Below, in pieces: positions 1-8,480 of a DNA stretch of 64,000 bases (the stretch's first letter is position 1; each line of letters begins with the position of its first letter). A program made the position numbers and the translations under genes. Origin of the DNA: Acetobacter syzygii (lineage in GTDB: Bacteria; Pseudomonadota; Alphaproteobacteria; Acetobacterales; Acetobacteraceae). The stretch lies in the NCBI RefSeq assembly GCF_000964225.1, contig NZ_BAMZ01000027.1, positions 124,001 to 188,000 of the forward strand. Reading direction: 5' to 3'. Under the pieces are notes generated by a model. That model was not told the DNA's origin and ran no database searches. It worked only from the letters and a program-made list of their open reading frames with translations.

Positions 1-1
1 G

Positions 2-2653
2 CTGGACGGACAGACAAGGCTGGAAAAACTCCAGAGTGAGGAGGCACAGAGGGCACGGCATGACCCGTTGACCGGTCTGCCTAATCGTCTGGCGCTTGAG
101 GAGTATATGCCGCAGGCTATGGCGCGTGCGATGCAACAGGGCAGTTCCATTGCTGTTGGAATGCTGGATCTGGATGACTTCAAACAGGTTAATGATGGGT
201 ATGGGCATGAGGCGGGAGATCGCCTCCTGCAAGCATTTGGCCGTCGTTTACAGGACCATTTAAGGCACACAGATTACGCCGCCCGTCTGGGTGGGGATGA
301 GTTTGTTATTGTGCTGGAAAATCTCGACCCTCTTTTGCGGGTCACTCAAGCTACAAAAATTCTGGATAATCTGCACAAAGCAGTGGAAGCACCATTTGCC
401 ATTACCCCAGATGCTTCTGCCATTGTTGGCATGACATTAGGGTTGGCACTTTACCCAGTAGATGGGGAGGACCCCGATACGTTACTGCGACGGGCAGATG
501 CCGCCATGTATGCGTCCAAGCAGAACAAAAGCCATCGTAGGAACTGGTGGAGTATGGCAGGCAATACCCCATTGGGGTCAGTAGAAGAGGCGGTAGAACA
601 GGTCGCCTTTGACCCATATGGCCCCGAAGCTGCGGAACTCCTAACACGTGCCAAAACATTTTTAACCCGGATACGACAAAACTTTATTGAGTGTTTTTAT
701 GCAAATCTGGCCAAAATGTCTGAAGCTAAGGCGGTTTTGTCGGTTTTAACACCAGAGCAGCTTGACCACCTTAAACATAAGCAGGCAGCACATCTGGACT
801 TTTTGTTAGCTCCCCATACCCGGCGGCAGGATATTCTGGAACTGGCCGCTAAATTGGGCACTATTCATACCTTATGTGGTATTTCTCCTGCTCTTTTAGG
901 AGAAGCGTATAGTATTTACAGGCGTTTGCTGATCGACAGTCTGGATAAAGCCCTGCTGCGGGCCTATGACAGGTACCATATTCTCCTCACCACCGAAATG
1001 CGTTTGCAGGATGATAAAGGAGCTCAGCTAGAAGCTGGACAGGGCGTCGAGGAAAAATATTTTTCTCTGCTCTCCACCCGTTTACCCGTTGCTGGCTGTG
1101 TATGGCCCGATGTAAGCGCGCAGGGTGTGGATGCACTGGGTAGCCTGCCAGGTATTAAGGCTGTGCTTCTGTTTCGTATGAATCCGTCTGGGGAGCTGGT
1201 GGTTGAACATAGTGGTGGCCCCATTGGCGCAGGTCTTACCGAGCAGTTAAAAAAAACAGTCAGTCAGCCAGTTGTGAGTGCACAATCGGTTTTTGGGAAT
1301 TCAGTTACAGGGCTGGCATGGCGTACGAGGCAGAAGCATTCCTGCCCATCTTATTCAACCAATCCGGGTTCGGCTCCATGGCGTGGTATGATGGAAGAGC
1401 TGGGCATATGTTCCTCCATCAGTATTCCTGTTTCCATGGAAGAAGAGCAGGTTGCTGTTGTTCTGGCACTTTTTGGAGCGTACCCCAACCAGTTTGAAAC
1501 GCAGCGGATGCAGCAATTTGCACGCAGCCTGCAACACCGTTGGGAGCAGATGTGGATGCGCTGCTGCTTCCAGCGTGGCTCCGCTGTTACCGAAGAACAG
1601 TCCTGCTACCTGAGAGACCGTCTGTTTAGCGATGGATTGCGGATGTATGTGCAGCCTATTGTTAACCTGCGCACGGGGGTATTGCTGGAGGTGGAGGCTC
1701 TGGTCCGTATTCAGGATACAAACGGAACGATTATAGAACCGGGAAGCTTTTTATCTCTACTCGGACAGAACGAATTGGATAGGCTGTTCCATATGGGGCT
1801 GGAGGAATGCCTGTCTTTGTTGGAGCGTTGGCAAAAAGAGGGGCATGTCGTCAATCTGGCCATTAATATGCCGCCTACCTACCTGCTGAATGAGGATGGC
1901 CCTGCATGGGTTGAAAGCGCCTTACACAGACACAACATTCGTCCAGAGCAATTAACGGTTGAATTGCTTGAAACACAGATGATCGACCTGACCATACAGG
2001 ACATAGCCATTCAGAAATTCAAGGCAATTGGTGTTAAAATTGCTATTGATGATCTGGGGTCGGGTTATAGTAACCTTTTGCGTCTCTCTTCTCTTCCTTT
2101 TGATATTATTAAGGTTGATCAGGGGCTTTTGCATAATATTCGTACAGCACCACTTCAGACGTTCAGTATGGTCAAATCCGTTCTGGATATGGGGAGTGAT
2201 TTCCATGAGTTGGTGATTGTAGAAGGGTTGGAAGATTCAGATATTCTCGAAGCCATTTATCATCTTGGCTGTCGTTATGGTCAGGGGTACGGCATTTCCC
2301 CACCCATGCCGTCGGAGTGTTTTACCGATTGGTATGCAGCGTATCGTTTAAAGGCGGACGCGCGCCAATATAACACCGCTTTGGTGAGTGACCTTGGGGT
2401 GCTGGCATATCACTGGATGTCCACCCATGGAGGACAAAGTACCAGCAAACATCCTTTGCACACCTGCCTTATAACACATTGGCTGGCAGTGCAGGGGCTG
2501 GAGGGGACTGAGGTCGCGCAATGGCATGAGCAATGCCACAATGGGAATGATCCGGCTGCTGCATCCCGTAAATTTGTTGACTGGCTGGTAAAGCGTATTG
2601 TTACAGCTAAGGAAGCTTCTGCTTTGGTAGGTCATCATCCTGAAAAAATATAA
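2..2653 (+). CDS. GGDEF-globin-EAL c-di-GMP turnover protein (5' end outside window)
   Basis: The reading frame is open from the first bases of the window and runs through the usual GGDEF entry motif (DPLTGLPNR) at about 62-88, so the true start and any N-terminal sensor lie upstream. Domains in order are: GGDEF (intact motif at 290-304, with an RHTD inhibitory I-site exactly five residues before it at 263-274); a globin-coupled-sensor-like helical domain at about 640-1010 with a candidate proximal His in IHTLCGIS; a GAF-like spacer; and an EAL domain from about 1610. The EAL motif is at 1694-1702, and the later IDDLGSGYS, IIKVD and VEGLE..GQGYG motifs are present, so both catalytic domains look intact. 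It should make and degrade c-di-GMP, with the globin suggesting control by oxygen or another haem ligand. In acetic acid bacteria such proteins can govern cellulose synthesis or surface growth, but nothing here fixes the output. Confidence 0.9.
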   Translation: MDGQTRLEKLQSEEAQRARHDPLTGLPNRLALEEYMPQAMARAMQQGSSIAVGMLDLDDFKQVNDGYGHEAGDRLLQAFGRRLQDHLRHTDYAARLGGDEFVIVLENLDPLLRVTQATKILDNLHKAVEAPFAITPDASAIVGMTLGLALYPVDGEDPDTLLRRADAAMYASKQNKSHRRNWWSMAGNTPLGSVEEAVEQVAFDPYGPEAAELLTRAKTFLTRIRQNFIECFYANLAKMSEAKAVLSVLTPEQLDHLKHKQAAHLDFLLAPHTRRQDILELAAKLGTIHTLCGISPALLGEAYSIYRRLLIDSLDKALLRAYDRYHILLTTEMRLQDDKGAQLEAGQGVEEKYFSLLSTRLPVAGCVWPDVSAQGVDALGSLPGIKAVLLFRMNPSGELVVEHSGGPIGAGLTEQLKKTVSQPVVSAQSVFGNSVTGLAWRTRQKHSCPSYSTNPGSAPWRGMMEELGICSSISIPVSMEEEQVAVVLALFGAYPNQFETQRMQQFARSLQHRWEQMWMRCCFQRGSAVTEEQSCYLRDRLFSDGLRMYVQPIVNLRTGVLLEVEALVRIQDTNGTIIEPGSFLSLLGQNELDRLFHMGLEECLSLLERWQKEGHVVNLAINMPPTYLLNEDGPAWVESALHRHNIRPEQLTVELLETQMIDLTIQDIAIQKFKAIGVKIAIDDLGSGYSNLLRLSSLPFDIIKVDQGLLHNIRTAPLQTFSMVKSVLDMGSDFHELVIVEGLEDSDILEAIYHLGCRYGQGYGISPPMPSECFTDWYAAYRLKADARQYNTALVSDLGVLAYHWMSTHGGQSTSKHPLHTCLITHWLAVQGLEGTEVAQWHEQCHNGNDPAAASRKFVDWLVKRIVTAKEASALVGHHPEKI

Positions 2654-2688
2654 ATTATTCAGTATAAGAATAGAGTTTTTTGAAAAAT

Positions 2689-2730
2689 CTGTTCTTGACG
2701 ATTTGATGCTATTCCAACCGTCAAGAACAG
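2689..2730 (-). terminator. Hairpin between convergent genes
   Basis: A perfect 12-bp inverted repeat (CTGTTCTTGACG / CGTCAAGAACAG) with an 18-base loop lies between the c-di-GMP gene and the phospholipase gene, which converge here. Read on the minus strand it is followed by ATTTTTCAAAAAA, so it best fits a terminator for the phospholipase operon and may work in both directions. Confidence 0.65.
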
Positions 2731-2751
2731 TATTGTGTTATGGATAACGGA

Positions 2752-5226
2752 TTAACCCATTGCCGGGTCCGTGCGGCTGGGTTCGCCTGTTTCGATATGA
2801 CCAGCAAAAACATACAGAAACTCTGGGTCTACGGGTGTTGTAATGGTTACATCGTACCATTGATCGGTGTGGGATGTCTCTATTTCCAATCTTCCATGCG
2901 TATGGGGTGGAATATGGAGGGTCTTGTTATGTCCGGATGATGCGCAAACAATATCGATTGCCTTGTTGGATGTATTCAGGAATTTTAGAATAATGCCATG
3001 GTGCGGCAAAGGTTGATATTCACATGCTACCTGTAATGTGCTGCCGTTAGTATGCCCTTTAAATCGACGGTAAAAGCCATTAGGCGCATGAACAGAGATA
3101 TCATAAATATTATTATTAAATAAACTAGTTTCAAAATTTGTCTTTAATAAATCTCCTGCTGCAACTGCATAAGTGCCAACCAGCATTCCATCAGTTTGCT
3201 GTGTGCCATGGCAATAAATATTAAAGGGAGCACCAGCAGAGCGTGAGCCATGCAAAGCTTTTCCGGCTTTCAATTCAATAACGACTGTTTTGCGGTCGGT
3301 TCCCAGACCACCATTGCAATAGAGTTCATATGGAAGTGCGCAGGCCGGTCGGGTTCCGGGTTCCTGTTTGGCATACTGGCGTAACTGTTTAGGGTTGGCC
3401 GTCAAATTTTCTATTTCAGAACTGTCTAGAACTTTGAAACCGCCAGGGAATGGACGATTTTTGGCATCTTCAATAGTTTCAAGATGCTTGTTGCGTTCAA
3501 GAAAAGGGAGGTGTGGCACACTACCATCATAAGGCCGGAAGCAGGATGACAGGTCACCACTAATGGCCCGACGCCATGGAGATATATTGGTTTCCTTTAT
3601 GCTTTTACCAAATTTCCCTTCAATGAAGGTTTCAAGGAAGCGTAGTGTGGAGCTATGTTCAAACAGTTGGGAATTCACCCACCCACCGCGGCTCCATGGG
3701 GACGCGACAACCATGGGAACCCTAAAACCAAAACCGATAGGACCACTGCGTGCGAGATGATGAGGCACACCGAGTGCTTCTTCATCTTTGGCATATGTAT
3801 ATTCCAGACCATCAGCGCCGATACTGGCAGAAGAACGTCCTGTTTCGGGCCGTAAGGGATCTGGTGCTGCGTAAGAACAGCAGTGATCAAAATATCCGTC
3901 ATTTTCATCATAGGTAATAATGAAAATGGTTTTTTTCCATACTTCTGGATTTTCGGTCAGAATATCCATGATTTCAGAGACATACCATGCACCATACCAT
4001 GGTGATGTAGGATGGTCAGAAAAATGTTCTGGTGCTGCAAGCCACGATACTGTGGGAAGCTGACCTTTGTGTACATCCTGCCGGAACTGGTACAGTACAT
4101 CCCCCTTTGGGGCATACATACTGCGTGTATCAGGATCATCAGAAAAAGAAATTTTTTCCAGACTTCTATAATCTGCATTATCTTTATTTGTTACAAAAGC
4201 TTTTTCAAACAAGCTCCGTTCTTCTGCGGAGAGCTGGTTTAAGCTGCGCGTGGCATTGTTCTTCCGGCGTTGTAAAACAGCCAGAAGAGACCGGGCTTCC
4301 TTGAGCTGCTCTTCCTTTTTTTCAGAAACCAGCATTTCCTGTTTGGAAAGTCGATCAATATGCTTGGAGCATTCCGTTATGCGTGCATCGATCCAGTCCT
4401 GGAATCCCGGATTGGCAGAAACATTATATTGGTCAAAACATTCCAGAACATTACAGCTAAAATTGGCAAGCCAGGAACGTTCAAGGCCGCTCATATTGGC
4501 CGTTTGTTCTATTTCATTCTGATAAAATTTCCAGGAAACACCTGCATGTTCAAGGCGTTCTGGAAAAGTTGTCCATGTCATCCCACCTTCAAGAATTTCC
4601 GGGTTGCGCATATAAACGGTAGAATCCGGTTTCTGCTTATCTCGCACTGTGCCAGTCCAGAACACCAGTCTGTTTGGGGTCGTGCTGGACATAACGCCGC
4701 AGTAGTTTTGGTCGCATACTGTAAAGGCATCAGCCAAGGCGTAATAGAAAGGTAGGTCTTCGCGTGTATAGTATCCCATGGTCATGGGGTATTGGTCATA
4801 ACCTTTGTGATGTGATTTTTTTACGTCAATCCAGCGGTTATGGTAGCCTCCATTCCACGCATCAACCTGACTGTCGCGGGAGTGTGGGATGGAACCCATC
4901 CAGGTAATACGTGTGTCATGGATATTCAGTCGCCACGGCAGATAGGTTTCCCCCTTGCTGTTGGACTGAAGGAAAACAGGTTCTCCATTAGGTTGGCGTA
5001 TGCCGCGCGGATCATTAAAACCGCGGACACCCTGCAATGAGCCAAACATATGGTCAAACGAGCGGTTTTCCTGCATCAGAATAACCACATGTTCAGCATC
5101 TAGATAGGTTGTGCCCGGATCCGGCGCAATGGCTAGGGCGCGGCGTATGGAGGCTGGTACCATACCTGCGGAACCAACAGCACCAGAAAGAAGTGCGTAT
5201 TTGAGGAAATTCCTGCGCGTAGCCAT
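2752..5226 (-). CDS. Phosphocholine-specific phospholipase C (Tat-exported)
   Basis: This 824-residue protein begins with a twin-arginine signal (TRRNFLK followed by a hydrophobic run) and then the phosphoesterase-family motif VILMQENRSFDHMFG. A catalytic domain of about 500 residues follows, then two C-terminal beta-sandwich repeats (DUF756 type). Length and order match the bacterial phosphatidylcholine phospholipase C family (PlcN/PlcH). It would cut phosphatidylcholine to diacylglycerol and phosphocholine outside the cytoplasm. AAAGG lies 7-8 bases before the ATG. The acid phosphatase gene ends 32 bp upstream on the same strand, so the two probably form an operon in which the phosphatase strips phosphate from the released headgroup. 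Exact substrate preference cannot be read from sequence. Confidence 0.9.
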   Translation of the reverse strand: MATRRNFLKYALLSGAVGSAGMVPASIRRALAIAPDPGTTYLDAEHVVILMQENRSFDHMFGSLQGVRGFNDPRGIRQPNGEPVFLQSNSKGETYLPWRLNIHDTRITWMGSIPHSRDSQVDAWNGGYHNRWIDVKKSHHKGYDQYPMTMGYYTREDLPFYYALADAFTVCDQNYCGVMSSTTPNRLVFWTGTVRDKQKPDSTVYMRNPEILEGGMTWTTFPERLEHAGVSWKFYQNEIEQTANMSGLERSWLANFSCNVLECFDQYNVSANPGFQDWIDARITECSKHIDRLSKQEMLVSEKKEEQLKEARSLLAVLQRRKNNATRSLNQLSAEERSLFEKAFVTNKDNADYRSLEKISFSDDPDTRSMYAPKGDVLYQFRQDVHKGQLPTVSWLAAPEHFSDHPTSPWYGAWYVSEIMDILTENPEVWKKTIFIITYDENDGYFDHCCSYAAPDPLRPETGRSSASIGADGLEYTYAKDEEALGVPHHLARSGPIGFGFRVPMVVASPWSRGGWVNSQLFEHSSTLRFLETFIEGKFGKSIKETNISPWRRAISGDLSSCFRPYDGSVPHLPFLERNKHLETIEDAKNRPFPGGFKVLDSSEIENLTANPKQLRQYAKQEPGTRPACALPYELYCNGGLGTDRKTVVIELKAGKALHGSRSAGAPFNIYCHGTQQTDGMLVGTYAVAAGDLLKTNFETSLFNNNIYDISVHAPNGFYRRFKGHTNGSTLQVACEYQPLPHHGIILKFLNTSNKAIDIVCASSGHNKTLHIPPHTHGRLEIETSHTDQWYDVTITTPVDPEFLYVFAGHIETGEPSRTDPAMG

Positions 5227-5258
5227 TTTTATACCTTTGATCTTATCAACTCGTCACA

Positions 5259-6029
5259 TCAAAACGATTCTTGGGCAGCTTCATGTTCAATAGTACAGGT
5301 TGCATTGTCCACAGGCATTGCCTTCAGGCGTGCTGCCTGCAATTCCTTGTGGATAGAAACCATTTTCTCTGCAAACCAAGGTTGTTCCTGTAGAGCCGCA
5401 AACATGGCACCACCATTCATGTAGCCTGCCTGCACATCGCTTTTCCAATGCACACCACAAACAATGCGGCTTTCGCCAAAAATGCGTCCACGCTGCATGA
5501 TTTGCGTAGAGCGTTCTGGTAATGCGCTGCTCAGAATGGAAGCGACCAACCAGCCCCATGTGGTATGACCGGAAGGATAGGAAAAACTCGCAGATAGTTT
5601 GTCAGCATCTGGTGTGCAGATCGCTTGGTTTTTGCCAACAAAAGGTCTCATCCTTTGCCAGTTCTTTTTTTCCTCTGTGATACGCTGCTCCAGTGGCTTT
5701 TCAAGCGTATTTAGAACAGTAATAAGCGTAGGCACTTCGCTTGGTGAGATCTGGAAACCTACGGCGCAGGAAAAATCATGAATGATATGATCTGGCTTGA
5801 GGTCTGCATCATTTGTAGCCAGTTTCCAGCGACGACTGTTTTGTAAACTCCTGGAGTTCTCGAAAGCTTGTATATCGGCTTCCTGAGCGTGGGAGTTCGT
5901 CGCAGGTGGTGGTGGCAGAAAAGCGCGTCCATCAGGCAGCTGTAGCTGTTCAGCATGGACAATTTGAGGCGGAATAAACACGTCAGCGCAAATGAGTATT
6001 GTAAGAAGGGGCAAAGCGCGACGGGGCAT
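5259..6029 (-). CDS. Class A non-specific acid phosphatase (PAP2 family)
   Basis: A periplasmic phosphatase of about 256 residues with an N-terminal signal peptide ending near IVHA. All three PAP2 signature motifs are visible: K-x6-RP (KKNWQRMRP), PSGH (YPSGHTTWG) and SR-x3-GVH-x3-D (SRIVCGVHWKSD). The spacing fits class A non-specific acid phosphatases (PhoN/PhoC type), which hydrolyse many phosphomonoesters at low pH. The start at 6029 is preferred because GAGG lies 9 bases before it; an ATG at 6044 is the alternative. It is the first gene of a probable two-gene operon with phospholipase C, suggesting phosphate scavenging from phospholipid headgroups. I could not define a convincing Pho box upstream. 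Confidence 0.9.
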   Translation of the reverse strand: MPRRALPLLTILICADVFIPPQIVHAEQLQLPDGRAFLPPPPATNSHAQEADIQAFENSRSLQNSRRWKLATNDADLKPDHIIHDFSCAVGFQISPSEVPTLITVLNTLEKPLEQRITEEKKNWQRMRPFVGKNQAICTPDADKLSASFSYPSGHTTWGWLVASILSSALPERSTQIMQRGRIFGESRIVCGVHWKSDVQAGYMNGGAMFAALQEQPWFAEKMVSIHKELQAARLKAMPVDNATCTIEHEAAQESF

Positions 6030-6254
6030 TTGGAGGAGCCTCATATACGTTATAACAAGGCGGGTTTAATACGTCAGTCAAACATATTTGAGCGTGACAT
6101 TTTAATGAAAAATCCTAAGCATTATCCTGTGGGTGCCAGAATAGGGTTATCTGCCGTAGCGTCATCGTGTCAGAATTGCATAATCGTTACAGTAAAAATT
6201 TTATTTCATTATTATGCCAATTTATGAGTGAATAAGTTAAAATATAGGGGTGAA

Positions 6255-6282
6255 AATTCAAGCCTATCTTGTTACTTGAATT
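6255..6282 (-). terminator. Hairpin downstream of porin
   Basis: The inverted repeat AATTCAAG / CTTGAATT with a 12-base loop lies just after the porin stop on the minus strand and is followed there by TTTTCACC. It is A+T rich and only 8 bp, so it is a modest terminator candidate. Confidence 0.45.
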
Positions 6283-6307
6283 GAATTTAATGATCATAAT
6301 AGTATTC

Positions 6308-7876
6308 TCATAAAGCACTAATTACTTTTAACCCAGCCAGAATAGCATTGGGAATAACTGATGTTTCTCCAGGACGCATCATATATTCAAATTCAGGAGT
6401 AATGACTAATCCGGGTAGGACTGGAATACCATAGTATGCTTCCAGAATGGCCGAATGGGTTTGAGGAGCGTTAACATATGCCCCCATGGACATGCCAGCT
6501 AACTGACGTAATCGCTGACCATATGTTGTACGTGGGCTGAGTTGGTAATATGAATACATTACGCCAAAGCGATCAAACGGTCGCCCGGGAATAATGCCCA
6601 GTAAAGAAGCACCAACATAAAATTCGTTGGAGAATGTTGAATTGCTGGGGGTGTTATGCACAAATCCAGCCAATACATAGCCACCGGCCATTTGATGCTG
6701 ACCATGACTGCGATAGACCATCTGATCTGTTTCAATATAAAAACTATCTCTGGGTTTTTCTTTATGTTTGTGTATGGAATCAGAAAAAGCAGGCGGTATG
6801 ACGCCTATCATATCCGCATAAGGAGACGTGTCATGAGCATACCCTATTTTATAATGACCGGGTAATTTTCTCTCTCCTAAAAATGGTTCCCATGTGAGTT
6901 CTATTGGTGTTTGAATGCCCGTGTAAGGCTCGCTCCCCCATGCCCATCCGGTATTGTCAACGGCCTTTGGGCCAATACGGTAGACCCCTGTTCTTAAGAT
7001 CAAATCGCGTGTTGGTCGTATTCTGAATGTGCCACCCCATGATGTTTTGGGGTAAACGCTCCAGCCTGCCGGTTCGCGGATAGCCATGGGTGCTGAGCAC
7101 ATTGTCATAAATGTACAAAGCAGCACAGAAGTGGAGTAAGTGTGTGTAAGCGCAATGCGACCAAGGTTAATATTGATTCTATTGTTTAAAAATGACTTTT
7201 CTATATAAAGATCAGCCAAACGTGCTGCCGCTGGGCCGTGAATACTCCAGACTTCCGTGAGCAGAACATTGCGTTCTCCTACGTGATCCCAACCGACCTG
7301 ACGCCCTTCACGATTCATAACAATACCATGGAGAAACCATCCGTTCAGTGGTTCCCATTGTGTTAACTTGCCCAGATCAAACAGCATGGCGACACGGATT
7401 TCGTGCGTATAATCGACGCCTTTTGAGAGGCCACCGCCAACATTCCCCATAGCTTCACCTTTATAGGTTAATTCAAAGCTAAAACCATGGTTGGCAAGGC
7501 GTTCTCGTAAAGGCTTGAGGGAAGGAGCCAGATTACCAAATGCCTGCTCGGCAACATAATATCCAGCACTAACGTCCCCACGCCGTAATGCGTCATCATT
7601 ATGATTAAGTAGAGAGGAGATGCTTTCCGTATCAAAAAGGGTTTCGAGGCGTTCTTCCGCAATGGGGCGTTTACGTTTTTTTAGCGGTGGAACGGATGCG
7701 AAACGGGAGGCACTAATGCTTCTAGATGGAGGAAATGCTCCAGAATTCTCCTTGGTGCTTTGTGCTTGAGCATGATAAGAAAAACAAACAAAGCATAATG
7801 CAGTAAATATCTGGATTAGTGATGGTTTTTTTAGTGAATATGCGGAATTACAAGAAAAAATTTTGGGAATGGACAT
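6308..7876 (-). CDS. oprB: OprB-family carbohydrate porin
   Basis: A 522-residue outer-membrane protein. A signal peptide of about 38 residues (cleavage near YHAQAQ) is followed by a low-complexity stretch rich in Ser, Arg and Lys, then the OprB domain from about residue 110 (NHGFSFELTYKGE, later GGTFRIRPTRDLILRTGVY) to the C-terminus. These substrate-selective beta-barrels let glucose and other sugars across the outer membrane, and acetic acid bacteria carry several copies. It appears monocistronic: about 260 bp separate its end from the phosphatase gene, and a long non-coding stretch lies upstream. The basic linker before the barrel is longer than in the Pseudomonas prototype. Confidence 0.88.
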   Translation of the reverse strand: MSIPKIFSCNSAYSLKKPSLIQIFTALCFVCFSYHAQAQSTKENSGAFPPSRSISASRFASVPPLKKRKRPIAEERLETLFDTESISSLLNHNDDALRRGDVSAGYYVAEQAFGNLAPSLKPLRERLANHGFSFELTYKGEAMGNVGGGLSKGVDYTHEIRVAMLFDLGKLTQWEPLNGWFLHGIVMNREGRQVGWDHVGERNVLLTEVWSIHGPAAARLADLYIEKSFLNNRININLGRIALTHTYSTSVLLCTFMTMCSAPMAIREPAGWSVYPKTSWGGTFRIRPTRDLILRTGVYRIGPKAVDNTGWAWGSEPYTGIQTPIELTWEPFLGERKLPGHYKIGYAHDTSPYADMIGVIPPAFSDSIHKHKEKPRDSFYIETDQMVYRSHGQHQMAGGYVLAGFVHNTPSNSTFSNEFYVGASLLGIIPGRPFDRFGVMYSYYQLSPRTTYGQRLRQLAGMSMGAYVNAPQTHSAILEAYYGIPVLPGLVITPEFEYMMRPGETSVIPNAILAGLKVISAL

Positions 7877-7901
7877 GGATGTTATCCAATAAAAAACATT
7901 C

Positions 7902-7924
7902 TCATCTCAATAAAATTGAGATGA
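7902..7924 (-). promoter_or_regulatory. 10-bp inverted repeat upstream of porin
   Basis: TCATCTCAAT / ATTGAGATGA with a 3-base loop lies 26-48 bases upstream of the porin start. It could be a 5'-leader hairpin or an operator. The repeat is perfect; its role is unknown. Confidence 0.35.
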
Positions 7925-8480
7925 AGTTCCAAAATATCTGATTTTATAGCATCAGAAAGGCGCTAAATTCCGCAATTTACAGAAATAGCGTGTCTGATTT
8001 TTCTGGATTTTGGAGACCCAGATAAACTGCTCTGCGGGGATTTTATAAACATTTTTCTTTTTCTTATGTTTGTTTTTTAAAAAGTAAAATGGTTTAAAAA
8101 TATTTTCAATTCACATTTTTGTCGGCATTTTGTAATAACAGACTGAATGTAGCGATATATAATCATAGTAAATAATTTTGAATTAAATATACAGCCTTTC
8201 TAAGATGAAAAATGTTTATTTATTCAAAGTATGGTCGAATCGTTGAGTGGGTTCTCCTCTCTCCCGATAGACTTGAACATCGTTCTAATCAATTTTTTCA
8301 CGCCTATCGGAAGGCTCTAATGACCGTGGATTGGTCAGGCAAGTCATTGAATTTTACATATAGTATTAATGTGTTGTGACATTTTTATGTTGTTATAATG
8401 AATTGTCATAACAAGTCTTGAGTAGGGAAAACTTTTCTAGGATTAGGAAGCCGACTTTCGGTTCATTGGGGTGGGCTACC
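7925..8480. other. Non-coding region between porin and TonB receptor
   Basis: About 550 A+T-rich bases without a convincing gene separate the divergent porin and TonB receptor genes. The only structure I see is a 7-bp hairpin (CCGATAG at 8264-8270, CTATCGG at 8304-8310) and a small GACC/GGTC repeat just after it. Promoters for both flanking genes should lie here, but none is clear enough to mark. Confidence 0.5.

Noticed and set aside
6045..6200. Possible Pho box upstream of the acid phosphatase-phospholipase operon
   Set aside because: TGTCAC- and TGACAC-like pieces are present on the minus strand, but no pair with the needed spacing, so I did not mark it.
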